From the NCBI GenBank assembly GCA_021234155.1, contig JAJEKV010000036.1, forward strand, positions 1,682,777 to 1,746,776: a stretch of 64,000 nucleotides of DNA, read 5' to 3'. This document shows, one piece after another, positions 45,927 to 56,745 of the stretch (within the stretch, counting starts at the first letter, position 1; the number at the start of each line of letters is the position of its first letter). Origin of the DNA: Isoetes taiwanensis. Its lineage: Eukaryota; Streptophyta; Lycopodiopsida; Isoetales; Isoetaceae. The position numbers were made by a program, and so were the translations under genes. The notes under the pieces are model-generated. The model saw only the letters and a list, made by a program, of their open reading frames with translations, searched no databases and was not told the DNA's origin.

Positions 45927-46650
45927 CAGCCTCAAAATCATCGTCTCAACTGCTGAAACCTGCTTCACCAAGGCTAGATAAAATCTTTGATCCAGACTAC
46001 ATCTCCAAATCAAAGAATCAAAGAATCAAATCTTCACCAAAGCGATTTTGAGACGATTAGGAGCAAAGAAAGGTGATTACGCCAGCCTTGAGCAATATGG
46101 GCCTCTGGTTGCCATAGCCGAAGCATAACTGGTCGCCATAGCCTTAAGCAGTCAGCTCAGCCCTGTTCTCTGTCGGATCCGCTTTCAAATAGGTCTTCTT
46201 CTTCTGCCAGAACAGAACTGACTCTTATCCGGCCAAGATACCCTTTGTATTCCCATATCCTGGCTTTGCATTTGGTTCAAGATTTCCTTTCGGCTCTATA
46301 TTCTTGGTAATCTGCCACTTATTAGTCAGCCCGAAGCTTGACAGGAATGCCGCTTTTATCCAAATTTCATTCCTGATAGCTTCAGATGCGATCTGCAAAA
46401 GAAAAAAAATGGACGAGCTTTACCTATGGCAGATGGATTGGCCAAGGTCCTTCATGCATTTTTGCTTGGAGCTCTACTATAATAGCATCAAAGAAGATTT
46501 TATGTCAAATCATATCAAGCGTCCATTATGAACAAATCAGAATCTTTGCAGACTCCGGATTTGTAGAAAGCCATCGAATCCCCTGCTTCGTGAACACAAT
46601 ATTCAACTAGTTTTCTTCTTCTAATCCACTCCTTAAGCATCTATTCTGTT

Positions 46651-46733
46651 CAACAGACCAAAACAGGGGATTCAACAGACCAAAATAGGGGATTCAAACA
46701 GGAGATTAAACAGACCAAAACAGGGGATTCAAA
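46651..46733. repeat. Tandem repeat of about 21 bp, four copies
   Basis: The unit is CAGACCAAAACAGGGGATTCAA with variants CAAAATAGGGG and ACAGGAGATTAA. Confidence 0.9.
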
Positions 46734-47469
46734 GCCTGAACAAGGGCGATGGACAATTACGAAAACCTCAGGCACAGCAGGGGTGTGGAAATTTAAGCCT
46801 AATGTTCATTACGCTTGCTAATTTGAAGGACTCGAGGCTTTACGGTTGCCAAGGCCTTTACAACACGTAAAGCCTCTCCTCCTTCAAATTACCTAGTACA
46901 TAATTTCCAAAATGCATTGTTAAAATACGTTTGTTCTCCAAATTCTCATATTCCCTAGTAGAGACGACTTGCAATCTTTGATAACTTGTTAGAATCCCAA
47001 AATTGATGTAATTAGGCTAATCCATGTACACCCATGAGACATTAACCACATGTATAAAACATCTAATTCTATGACAAAAGCTTCAGAAAAGTCAAATATC
47101 GCAAGAAAAAGAAGGCATCTAATATCCTTAGGATGGTGAAGTGTGATAAGAAGAAAATGGCATTCACCCTAAAACCCTAAATATGTTCAAGATCCATGAA
47201 GCATGCAATAGCTACCATCAAAAAAACTTTTGTAAGGAGGTATAAATCTCTAGCCTAAGCAACATTCCATATATAAATTCCGTATGCCATGATGGAATAA
47301 TAAAACTCAATGTGTTCAAATGATGTTCAAATGAATGGATAATGATCGAGCAAAACCAATAACTTCAAAATGATATCAAAGGCGTAAGTCCCAGACCCTT
47401 GAGGCAGAAATCTTGAGTTAATCTCCAATGTTTGAAAAAGGGAAATAGAATTTAAAGGGCTATCTTATG

Positions 47470-47890
47470 AGAATGAGAATGAGAATGATTTTTTTATCGT
47501 CCACTGAGGCCAATCGGCCTATGGGACCCATTAAGCCTTGCGCACAAAGAACTTATTACTTGTCCGGTTAAAAACCCCTCGGCGAAGGGTTTTCGAGGGA
47601 AAACCGTGGCGATAATAAGAATCTTTATCAAACCGCATAAGTATACATCAATGTATATATACATGTCAAGTGTGCCCCCGAGGACATAGCTGATCTCGCA
47701 TGTCCATAACCTCCTGAAGGTATGATCCCAGCACCCGTACGGATGATGTGCTCAATGTCATATGTAATGGTCGGCCGGGCTGACCAACTCAAAGATAAGC
47801 GTCCAGAATTTGATCATATGTTGGGCAACTTTGAAGGGTATGAGATTCATCCTCAATGACTCCCATCCTCATCTTATGGCAAAGGGTTAA
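47470..47890 (-). mobile_element. 3' end of the second LINE family, copy c
   Basis: On the minus strand from 47885 the translation includes VIEDESHTLQSCPTYDQILD, the same zinc-knuckle tail as copy a (VEDEHHALQECPSY). Later comes SSVRVLGSYLQEVMDMRDQL in a shifted frame. The 3' UTR has GTTTTCCCTCGAAAACCCTT and CATAGGCCGATTGGCCTCAG then GTGGACGATAAAAAAATC. It ends in a CATTCT microsatellite tail at 47470-47490. It is 5'-truncated and decayed. Confidence 0.7.
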
Positions 47891-49139
47891 TTTAATAGCA
47901 CAACCATTGGTAATTTAAATGGTAACAACCATTGATAATGTTATTCATAAACTTGCCATTGTTTTTTGAATTTTTTTTTTTTCCAAACCGGAAAAACAAC
48001 ATCTCCTATAACGCACTAAAATAAAAAATTTCAATTTTTAGCAGGCTTTCTTAACTCCCCCTTATAACACTTCCTACAATTCTAGCCTATCCACGTAGTG
48101 TGCCACATCAGCTAAAATTAATATTGTCCATCGATCTTAGAATTTTCTCATCAACAGGAAATTAGAGGATTGCTTCTAACGAAGGGCGGCTCAGAAATCC
48201 AGCCTCCGAATGGATGTTTTGAGGCTAATGCTCAAACTATCCAATCTATCCATGGAAAAGGCAGATAGTATACCAAAATAAACAGATAATACATAGCAGA
48301 TTTCTTCTCGCAGCTCCACCGGCTGAATGAATCGATGTCTCTGTATTTCCTGCTTGGGTCTTCAAAATTTGAATTTTATCCCTAGTTCATGGTTAATTCA
48401 TTTTGCAAGTGTTTAAGAGCAAGTTGAAATTTTTAGAAGATGGCTTTCTATAAGTTAATATTCTTGTTTTTATTTTCCCTCCCTTTCATTTGTTCATGTT
48501 TTGCAATATATTTCCACAGACCAAGCAAGGTGGGAAGAGATTTTTGGTTCAAACAAAGAATTTCTTATTACATGATGATGCTAGTAGTAGAAGCTTCTTT
48601 GCCTTGGAGTTTTTCCAACGCTGCCGTTGGCTCTGGTATGGCCGACGTGTTCATCTATCTTTTCCAATCTAAGTTATTCCCTTTTATCACTGCTTATTCT
48701 GTCATATAAAGAAGGTTTCTTTCTGGAAGCAACTATCTATGGCGATTTATTTTGATGCAAATATGTTGGAAAGCCTTCCAGTTCTATGCTATACTGTAGG
48801 ACTTGAACCATCTTGCCGTTTAAAAATGTATTGATCCACAACATATGGTTGCAGATACTTTTGAATTTGCACGAAGCTGCTGGTTATCATGCTCTTGTCT
48901 GAATGCCACAAGAAGCTTAACTAATGGTATCAGAAAACCATCTGATGAGCAATCAATAGAATATGCATGTGAGCCATAGTTACGAAACACGGCCACGGGA
49001 AACGCAACGGCTCCCCAAATTTTAGAAAACGGAAACGGCAACGGAACACGGAAACGAATAACACGGGAATATTCTTTAAAATACTTAAAGTTTTTAAAAT
49101 ATATAAAAACGAAATGGAAATTTCAGCAAAATTCAAAAA
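47891..49139. other. Intergenic stretch with one small ORF
   Basis: At 48440-48709 (plus) an 89-codon ORF starts MAFYKLIFLFLFSLPFICSC, which would be a good signal peptide, but it has no further recognisable feature and no conserved cysteine pattern. Around 48985-49075 there are repeated ACGGAAACGG/ACGAAACACGG words typical of transposon ends. Otherwise nothing is supported. Confidence 0.3.
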
Positions 49140-49164
49140 AAGTCGTATTTAATTAAAGTGGGAC
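49140..49164 (+). repeat. 25-bp inverted repeat, left copy
   Basis: AAGTCGTATTTAATTAAAGT plus GGGAC. The exact reverse complement occurs at 61306-61330. Outside both copies the sequence is A/T-rich. Inside, the similarity continues only loosely as GGGACTC words. Confidence 0.8.
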
Positions 49165-49804
49165 TCATTCCATTCCCATTTTTTTTCGGAACCCGGTTAA
49201 TTTACATAAAAAGTAGCACCCCGACCCGAAAACTATCCTTAATTCGAATTTTTGAATAAAACTCAAATCCGAAATTTGTCTTTAGCTTTTCCCGTGTTCA
49301 TGAAGTCGAGAACAAAAACAATGCAATCAAAACAAAGGAAATTCATTAAAGTTTGAAACCAAAGATGTAGTTGAAAAAGAATTTTTATTAATAAATTGAA
49401 TGATACAATGTATTTTACATCGGACGCTTGAGACCATGGCGGTCTTGTTTGCCACTACCACATCATCTTGGTAGGTGGTCCACCTTAGGGGATTAACTTG
49501 TGGCGCTTCTTCATGCCGCCCTCAGTAAGCCTTGGGGGCAACCTCAAGAGTGTGGAATGCCTCACGGGAGGTGCCTCTCGAGCTACCGCCGACCTGTCCC
49601 ACCCGACTTCTCCACTCGCCTCCCGACCTTTCATCGAATATGCTCCTTCCCCAACCTCCGTGGATGTTATGCAATGCTTGCAATATGCCTTGAGCTTCCT
49701 GGACTTTCTCTTTGTTCTTCGCCTGTTCTTTATTCCCAGGGTGTAGCGAGCAACCTCTGAATTCGCGAGCAACCTTGTCCCAAAGGCCGGGCAAGAGTGT
49801 AGCG

Positions 49805-49935
49805 TGACCGGGATCTGTGCCAGAACGGTATTTCTTCCGCCTTGAGCGGGATCCGTGCCGCCTGGAGCGGTCTCTGTGATGCCTGAGCGGGATCTGTGCT
49901 GGTGTCGGATCTGTGCCTGAACCACCTGGAGCAAG
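49805..49935. repeat. Degenerate tandem repeat around GGATCTGTGCC
   Basis: GAGCGGGATCTGTGC-like units occur four to five times with 25-40 bp spacing in a GC-rich patch. Overlapping open frames on both strands are repeat-derived. The stretch 49165-49800 shows no recognisable gene. Confidence 0.55.
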
Positions 49936-50411
49936 GAGAGTATGATTAACAATTACGGTGTCATTAGTCAAAACGTAGAAAAGAACGTTGAAATCAAATT
50001 ACAACGGAGAACATTCATTCCATACAACTGCATCCAATGACGTGGGAAGTAGTGTCTTTCTCGACTCGCGAGTCGAGAAAGGCCCATAAAAGTCAAAGTA
50101 CAACCATTCTCATTAGAATATGGTTGCATCCAATCACACACGGAAGCATACAAATGCTTTTGTCAACGAGACAACTAGCATGCCTTTCTCGACTCGCGAG
50201 TCGAGAAAGTCCCAGGAAACCCAATGTACAAGCATTATCATAATAGATTGTACAAGCATTTCATCAACACGACAAGCATGCCTTTCTCGACTCGTGAGTC
50301 GAGAAAGGCATCGAAAACTCAATATACAAGTATATTCATTACAAAATGGTCAATACATGTGTTCACGTTCGATTACAATATTCACACAATTTGACTATCT
50401 GAAAGCAGGGG

Positions 50412-53400
50412 TCACTCTTCTTGTTCACCAAAGTATTTGTCGTCCATAGCTTTCATGATCGGCTTGCTCTCTGGATCGGGTTCCGTGAGGCTCGGATAGT
50501 TCGTAAGCACATCGGCGACAAGAATGGCAAAGAGGATTCCGCCAAGACAGATGCCAGTCCGGAAGGACAACCACCTATCTCATCTCATATTCTTCAGGTC
50601 GATATGGCTTAGCAATGATTGTATTTTTGGCGGCGTTATGATAGCACTTGTAGGAGGAGTCGCCTATGATCGTGTTGTGTTTGCCAAAGTCCCGAATTGC
50701 TCATAAACACCGCCCAAAATTTTCACCATTATAGGCTTCCCCTTTGTGATGGCCGGATCGAGGTCCTTCACATGCTCGACCCTTTCGTTTCCCCAAACGA
50801 ACTTGAACTTCAAAACTGAAATGCCGAGAACACCAAGAACATTGACAATATTTTTCTTTGCCATACAAGACCATATGCCCACTTCGAATCCCGTGCGGGC
50901 ACCGGCCAATAATTTCCTTAGCTCGGGCCTGGATACACTATTTTATGCTCTGCTTTCACCGGGATCTGCGAGGTGTTAATCTCGGGGACGTCTTTGTCGT
51001 GGTATACCGCAGCTAATACTCCATTGACGTCAAATATTACAAGCTTGGTGGGACCACCGGATCCCGCTTGGAGTTTGGCTCGACCATATTTCCGGTTCAT
51101 CGGGATCCAAATGCGGGATCATTAACTTTTCGTGTTCTTTAAAGGCCGGGAGCGGTGTCTTGCTCGGATTTTCATTCTCATTCTCCTCGCGACGTGAACC
51201 GTTGGAATCCATTGACAATGATCCGGACTCGTTGAGCTCGAATTCCAAAATGATGACATCCGCCGAAAGAAGCGAAGTTTTTTTCGACTCGCGAAATCGA
51301 GAATGACAAGGAAAGGTATTGAAAGGAACGAGTTTTCTCGACTTCGCGAGTCGAGAAACACCGCTAGAGCAAAATAAACTCACCTCAATCTCGTGGTTTT
51401 CAATAATGTTTTCGCAGCATTCTGTCCAATCCTTCGACATCCTCGTCTCACAGTTTTGTCTCCCTCGTCCCTCGCCGCCTTTCTTTGCTTCCATTTGTCT
51501 TCCTCCCCTTGAAATGCTCATGAAGCGGATCCAAGTATGATTGAATGGTTTCAACCATGTCCTTATTTCCAACCACGGATATAGGTTTCATTCCAAACAA
51601 AGATAGCCCCCGAGAGAACAGCCATTCATGTACCACTTTCGCGATACAATTTGATCTTCCTCGACCAAAGCCGGTTATGAAGTACTTGATAACTCTTGGC
51701 CGGATAGGAATTCTATGTATAGGACCGGTCGCACCATCCTTGCTGACCTTGTCCATCGATGGAACATCCTCCATAAACCTGCCCCCCTTCCAGGGTTCCA
51801 TCTGCTCTTGAGAGATCATGAACTTGTCGAGATAATGATGCTCGCTAGACCACCACTTATCCGTGTCGATCAGATCTTGAAATCAAAACCAAAACTATGT
51901 TGGCAAAGCTTGGTGCCTTGTGCGGCAAGCCAAGTCCGCGCACTCATGATCAAGTTCAGATATGGAGTGCATGATCTTGTTGGTGAAGTTAATATCACCG
52001 CCCATTGGGAGACAAAGCAGCTTGTTTGATTGCCCTAAGCATGCAAAAGACAAGGAAACCGAAAGTATCCGTGTCGGTCATGTCCGTTTTACGCCTTGTA
52101 CCAATTGCTCTATGTCGCCTTTGTCATAAAAAAGGGTGGGGTCTTCGATCATATTGATGGCAAATAGTGCCACGGGTCCAGGTGCCAGTTCCAGACCACC
52201 AAATCCCTTGTGTCCCAAAGTAACCAGAAATGGGGGGGAGCTATCGTCTGCCTTAAATGGGACCACCCCGAATCAAGCTTCCTTTTAATTGCCATAGCAC
52301 GCTCGAGGGAAAGGAAGGGTTTTGACGTTACGCTTCAGCTTGGTGTTGATGTAGGGTTGACATAGACGGTTCAATTCCTTCATGTCTTCCTCATCAAGGG
52401 CAGCCTTTTTCCTTGTAATAATCAAAATCATGGTATTCATTAGATGCAACGCTTTAACTCCGTGATGCCTTCTTCTAACGCATCTTTGCCGCTTTAGGAT
52501 CGTGGCATAATCCTTTGCGTCCCCGCAATTTAGAACTCCCGGTCTTCCTCGCCAGGATTGTTCCCTCCAAGATTTTGCCTTGTAGGTCAAGCGTTTTTTT
52601 GTCCGTGAGGCCCCCAGATCCTCTTCATGAACTGCTTGTCAAACAACTTGGGGTCGGGCCTGCTTGGAAATTCTCCATTGCTGTCCTTCAGCTTGCCTCT
52701 TGTCCATTGAGCCCATATTTCAGTCCATTTCTCCCAGACCGCCTCAGTGCTAAGAATGAGGTCGTATTGGTCTGAGAGAGACTCCATGCCTTTCCTTGGT
52801 GTTCTCTTCTTCTTCTCCTCTTCTTCCTCTCCCTCGTCATCTTCCTGTCCCTCCAGCAGAACATATCTGCATAGTTTCTCAAAGGTCTTCCACTTATCCG
52901 GGGAGCCCCCGTTTCCTTTAGGGCCGAGGACAACCCAATGTTTTCCAATTGTTGCCTAGCGTGTATGATCTGTCGATATAAGGGCTGCATTCGGACAATG
53001 TACCAATGTCGAGCATGAAAGTATCTACAAACACCCGTGAATAAACAAGTAAAATGTAGCCCTCGGGTTTTCTCGACTTCGCTGAAATCGAGTCCCTTTG
53101 AATGTCTAATTTTCTTTTACTTCTCTGGGTTTTCTCGACTTCATGAAGTCGAGAAAGCTCGCATCCTTTGATTTTCAGCATTACCGCCTTTCGACTCGCG
53201 AAATGAAAACCCCGCTGATAATCGGCAAATGTTAGATGGCGGGGCTTTCTCGACTTCGAAATGAAAGTCCCATTCAATGTCTAATTTTCTTTTTCAAGTT
53301 AGGGTTTTCTCGACTGCGCGAGTCGAGAAAGCTCCATATCCTTTGATTTTCAGGTATTTACTCGCTTTCGACCGCGAGTCGAAAACCCCAAGTGATAATC

Positions 53401-54690
53401 GGCAAAATGTTAGATGGTAGGCTTTCTCGACTCGCGAGTCGAGAATGGAAAGATTCAGAGAGTTATTTACCTTACGTAGCTGGCACTCGCTGCTATTGTG
53501 TTCTGGCAGTGGCTAATGCTGGCCAGTTCGGTTGCTGGCGTCTCCGCCGAAAGAACTCTGCACTCTCGCTTGGCATATCTATCCTTGATCCTTTGCGGCA
53601 CCTCCTTCTCCGTCTCGCAATACTTGAGCCGCCCCTAACCAATCGTCCGTCCTACAACCCGTAACCTGGGCGTCTTTTCCCTTCAGATCTTCCTCGGACT
53701 TCCAAATTGAACAACTCACTGCCGACCGCTAAAAAAGGTATGACATCCGCAGGCATTGGATCTGCAGCGGGATGTCGCACCATCAGGTTCGTAATCTCCA
53801 AAGATGTGTCTTGGATTAAATTCCCGTGGTTGAACAAGACGACATCTCCGTGCAAACCTTCAAGTCTAATGTCCAAAGAGGCGGCTTGTGTGATATTCCC
53901 AACGCGGATAATACTGAGCTAGACGCCCATTTTCTCGTGCCCCTCTCGGTGAAAATCCTGATCTGATCATCCGGATCGAGGTTTGGGGAGTCGACCATAT
54001 CTTCGTCTCCTTCGCATCCTACTCCTCCCGTGTGGTGTCATCATCCCCATCTTTGTTTTTGGTGGACTTTTTGTGTATGAACCACAACATTCCCCACCTG
54101 CAGAGTGTTGTAGAGTCTTCAAAGACAAAGAGAAGTGAAGCTCCCGTATTGAACAGTTTTTTCCCCGACTCTGAAAATCTCCATACCAAGCTCCCTCGGA
54201 TGTTAGGGTTCCTACCTCCTTCATCCCTTCCGGATCCTTCCACCCAAGGTTCTCGACAATTTAAAGGCGCTGCCTTTTTTCTAAGTGCCCTTAGCCTTGC
54301 TCATGGAAGAGTGAGAATAATTTGAAACTCCCAATTTTTGGTGCGATAGAACTTACTCTTCCGGCGCGCCCCTCGACATGTAGTGTTAAATGCTTCGAAT
54401 CCGGGCGAGACGGAGAGCACAACACCGATTTTCTTGTACTTGTCTCCTGAGCTCTTCTTGTCCCTTTGGTGTAGAAACAGATCTTTCTCCTTCCCACTTG
54501 TCGATACCTCGACATACCACCAAGAATCTGCCCATTGTTTCAAGAAGCTCGTCTCCAAATCCCTCGATGATCGAAGAATGGAGTTCGCCGCTGATCACCA
54601 AAGAGTCCGAGGTGAATGCCGCAAGAAGAACGGATGGATCGGTTAAGGTATTCCGACAAAAGAAAAACCTCGAGCTCACCCGGGGTGTTT
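50412..54690 (-). pseudogene. Large decayed minus-strand locus ending in an FCP1/NIF-like phosphatase domain
   Basis: Many minus-strand open pieces in shifting frames look protein-like and probably are exons of one gene. In order from the 5' side they include WYVEVSTSGKEKDLFLHQRD (about 54500), KLFNTGASLLFVFEDSTTLC (54150), VVLFNHGNLIQDTSLEITNL (53830), DPKLFDKQFMKRIWGPHG (52630), RHHGVKALHLMNTMILIITR (52470) and VIKYFITGFGRGRSNCIAKV (51690). A donor GAG-GTGAGT lies at 51382/51381. The C-terminal 230 residues (51100-50412) give LVIFDVNGVLAAVYHD, RPELRKLLAGARTGFEVGIW, KHNTIIGDSSYKCYHNAAKN and a C-terminus GEQEE. This is the order of a NIF/FCP1-like HAD phosphatase, with the second Asp of DxDG replaced by Asn (DVNG). 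At least three single-base frameshifts occur in this last part. The upstream domains are not recognised. It could be a captured host gene in a transposon. Confidence 0.55.
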
Positions 54691-55659
54691 GTCTTCTTCT
54701 TCTTCTTTGCCGGGCATTGGCGAAGCATCCTCCGGGCTAAGCGCTTCTTGGATCTGAGTCATTTCTATATGCCCTCTCATCCTCTTCTGACGACTCAGAA
54801 ATTAAGTTTCCTCCGCTGGCGTTGTGAGTTTTAGGACTGCATGTAAAAAAAGATCGGGCGTGTTCTTTAATTTGAAGTTAAGGACATGCAATCATTTATG
54901 AAAAAAAAGCTAAGAAGGGTACAAAGACGGTCGGCTTTAGCCCGCCCAAACACTATTTCAAATTGAATCACATCAAGGGACTAAGTGAGTAGAGCGTAGT
55001 TTATCTTCCCCCACTAGCATTGGGGAACTCGAGGTCGGAGGGGATCATCGACTGTGAGCGACTTCCGGAATGGCGCCGCGACGCGGTAAGCTGCTAACAG
55101 CGCCTTGCATATGTGTGTTTTTTTCCCGACCGCGTCCCCATTGCAAGCGCTTGAATTGATCGATGAGCACGAGCTAAGGTAGGAAGCGGAGGGAGCTGCA
55201 TTAACCGAACTCTACATCTGCGGCGCCATGGAAAGGGGATACGCGAGAATCGCAGTGATACGAAAGTAATAGATGCGAATACACTCTTGAAGAGACCGGC
55301 GTAAGAAGCAAAGACTCGGTGAGGCTGCGGGACCCGTGATACAAAGGCCCAAGGAATTATCACAAGTGAAGAGGTGAGTTTCGAGATGCCTATGTTATTT
55401 CGGGCTTTGTAGAACATGCCGTATGTGTTTAAATAATGGAACTATTTGATAAGCTCGACGGAGTTCAGTGTTTCCTTGTCCAAATTTCTCAGCTTCGAGA
55501 TGATTTACTCTCTAGGTTGAGAGATGCTCGGCAAGGAAACATTGGATCGAGGGGTAAAGAACAGTTCCGTTTAGGTCCGTTTTTCCATGGATCGCTTACT
55601 TGGAATGTTGTACATAGATCGCTAGGACTAAGGCCCGTGAGATGCGGTTCAAATGCATC
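54691..55659. other. GC-rich stretch without recognised gene
   Basis: CpG-rich sequence (for example around 55070-55260). Open frames occur on both strands, none with recognisable features. It may hold the 5' end or promoter of the minus-strand locus. Confidence 0.35.
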
Positions 55660-56745
55660 CTCTTGTAGTTAGTCTGAGGGGCCTCCACCTGTCCCAACCA
55701 CTCCTCTTCGCAATATTCGAGGAAGATGGTTCAAGGAGAGTGGCTCAGCATGTGCTAGAGGCACTTGGGACTAAAAAAAGGAGAATAGAAAGTGCAAGAT
55801 TTGTAGAGAATGCAAGCCTTGGCTTCCTCTCGTGGTTTCCCTGTGGTTAGTTGTAGAGGCCTCCACCCAGTCCGAGCCCCTCCCTTCTCGCACTATTCGG
55901 CCTAAGATGGTTCAAGGAGAGTGACTCGACCGGGTCGAGGCCACCGCTACCGCATACGTAAGAATTGGTCGGTATGGGATTCTCGACTTGCGAAGTCGAG
56001 AATGCTTGGCTTCGTTTACATTTTCACCGCAAGTCGAGAATGCCTTGGCCATCCGTAACTCCTAAGTTAGTACACATGGAGTGCCGGTTGGGTAAGGCAT
56101 TCCCACTTCATGAGCCGAGAATGCATACAAAGAAGCTCAGGAATGCATGCATTCTCGCGACCACACACGAGAATTGGTTGCTAAGAGCTGGCCTCGCAGA
56201 CAAGAAAAACACTTCCCTTCGCAATGTCCGAGGAAGATAGAAGGAGAGTGTTTAAGACCGTCTCGCAAGCCCCGCTCTAGAGTGCACTTGAGCTCGCGCT
56301 TTCTAACTCACGAGTCGAGAAAGCAGCCAAAAGAACTGGGTTAGTCGCCGAGGCCTCCACCCAATCGAGCCCCATCCCCTTCGCAATATTCTACCAAGAT
56401 GGTTCAAGGAGACTGGGTCTTTGATTGGGTAGAGGCCACCACCACTCCACACACGAGAATTGGGTTGCTAAGAGTTGGCCTGCGGACCAAAACCACTTCC
56501 CTTCGCAATGTCCTAGGAAGATAGAAGGAGAGTGGTTGAGGCGCTCCACCAGCCAGCTCGAAAGTGCACTAGAGCTGCGTTTTCCTCCACGAAGTCGAAA
56601 AGCGGCCAGCACCTCAGCTGGTTAGTGGCCGAGGCCTCCACCCGCCGCGGAGCCAGTCCTCTTCGCAATATTCGGCGAGCATGGTTCGAAGGAGAGTGGC
56701 TCGGGCTGGGTGGAGGCACCATTTGCACAAAGAGCCATTGGCGGG
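55660..56745. repeat. Tandem array of alternating A and B units
   Basis: Type A cores (CTTCGCAATATTCG, then AAGATGGTTCAAGGAGAGTGG) lie at about 55708, 55893, 56379 and 56661. Type B cores (CTTCGCAATGTCC, then GGAAGATAGAAGGAGAGTG) lie at about 56216 and 56503. A units are preceded by GAGGCCTCCACCC. B units are preceded by CACACACGAGAATTGG and a TTGCTAAGAG phrase, and followed by AAAGTGCACT. The order is A-A-B-A-B-A. The palindromes at 56299 and 56580 follow the two B units at the same place, so the palindrome is part of the higher-order repeat here. Confidence 0.85.

Larger units (their letters stand above)
44766..47469. other. 5' flank of the LRR gene and intergenic repeats
   Basis: The immediate right side should contain the promoter of the LRR gene. 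No other gene is recognised. Short tandem repeats at 45397-45432, 45640-45664, 45864-45926 and 46651-46733 and a LINE tail at 45540-45640 are present. Confidence 0.45.

Noticed and set aside
49485-49971. 150-codon frames on the minus strand beside the 25-bp repeat
   Set aside because: They translate the GGATCTGTGCC repeat and GC-rich sequence; two frames are equally open and neither has a domain.
54383-54740. Plus-strand frames of 87 and 116 codons
   Set aside because: They lie opposite better protein-like minus-strand blocks of the FCP1-like locus and show no features of their own.
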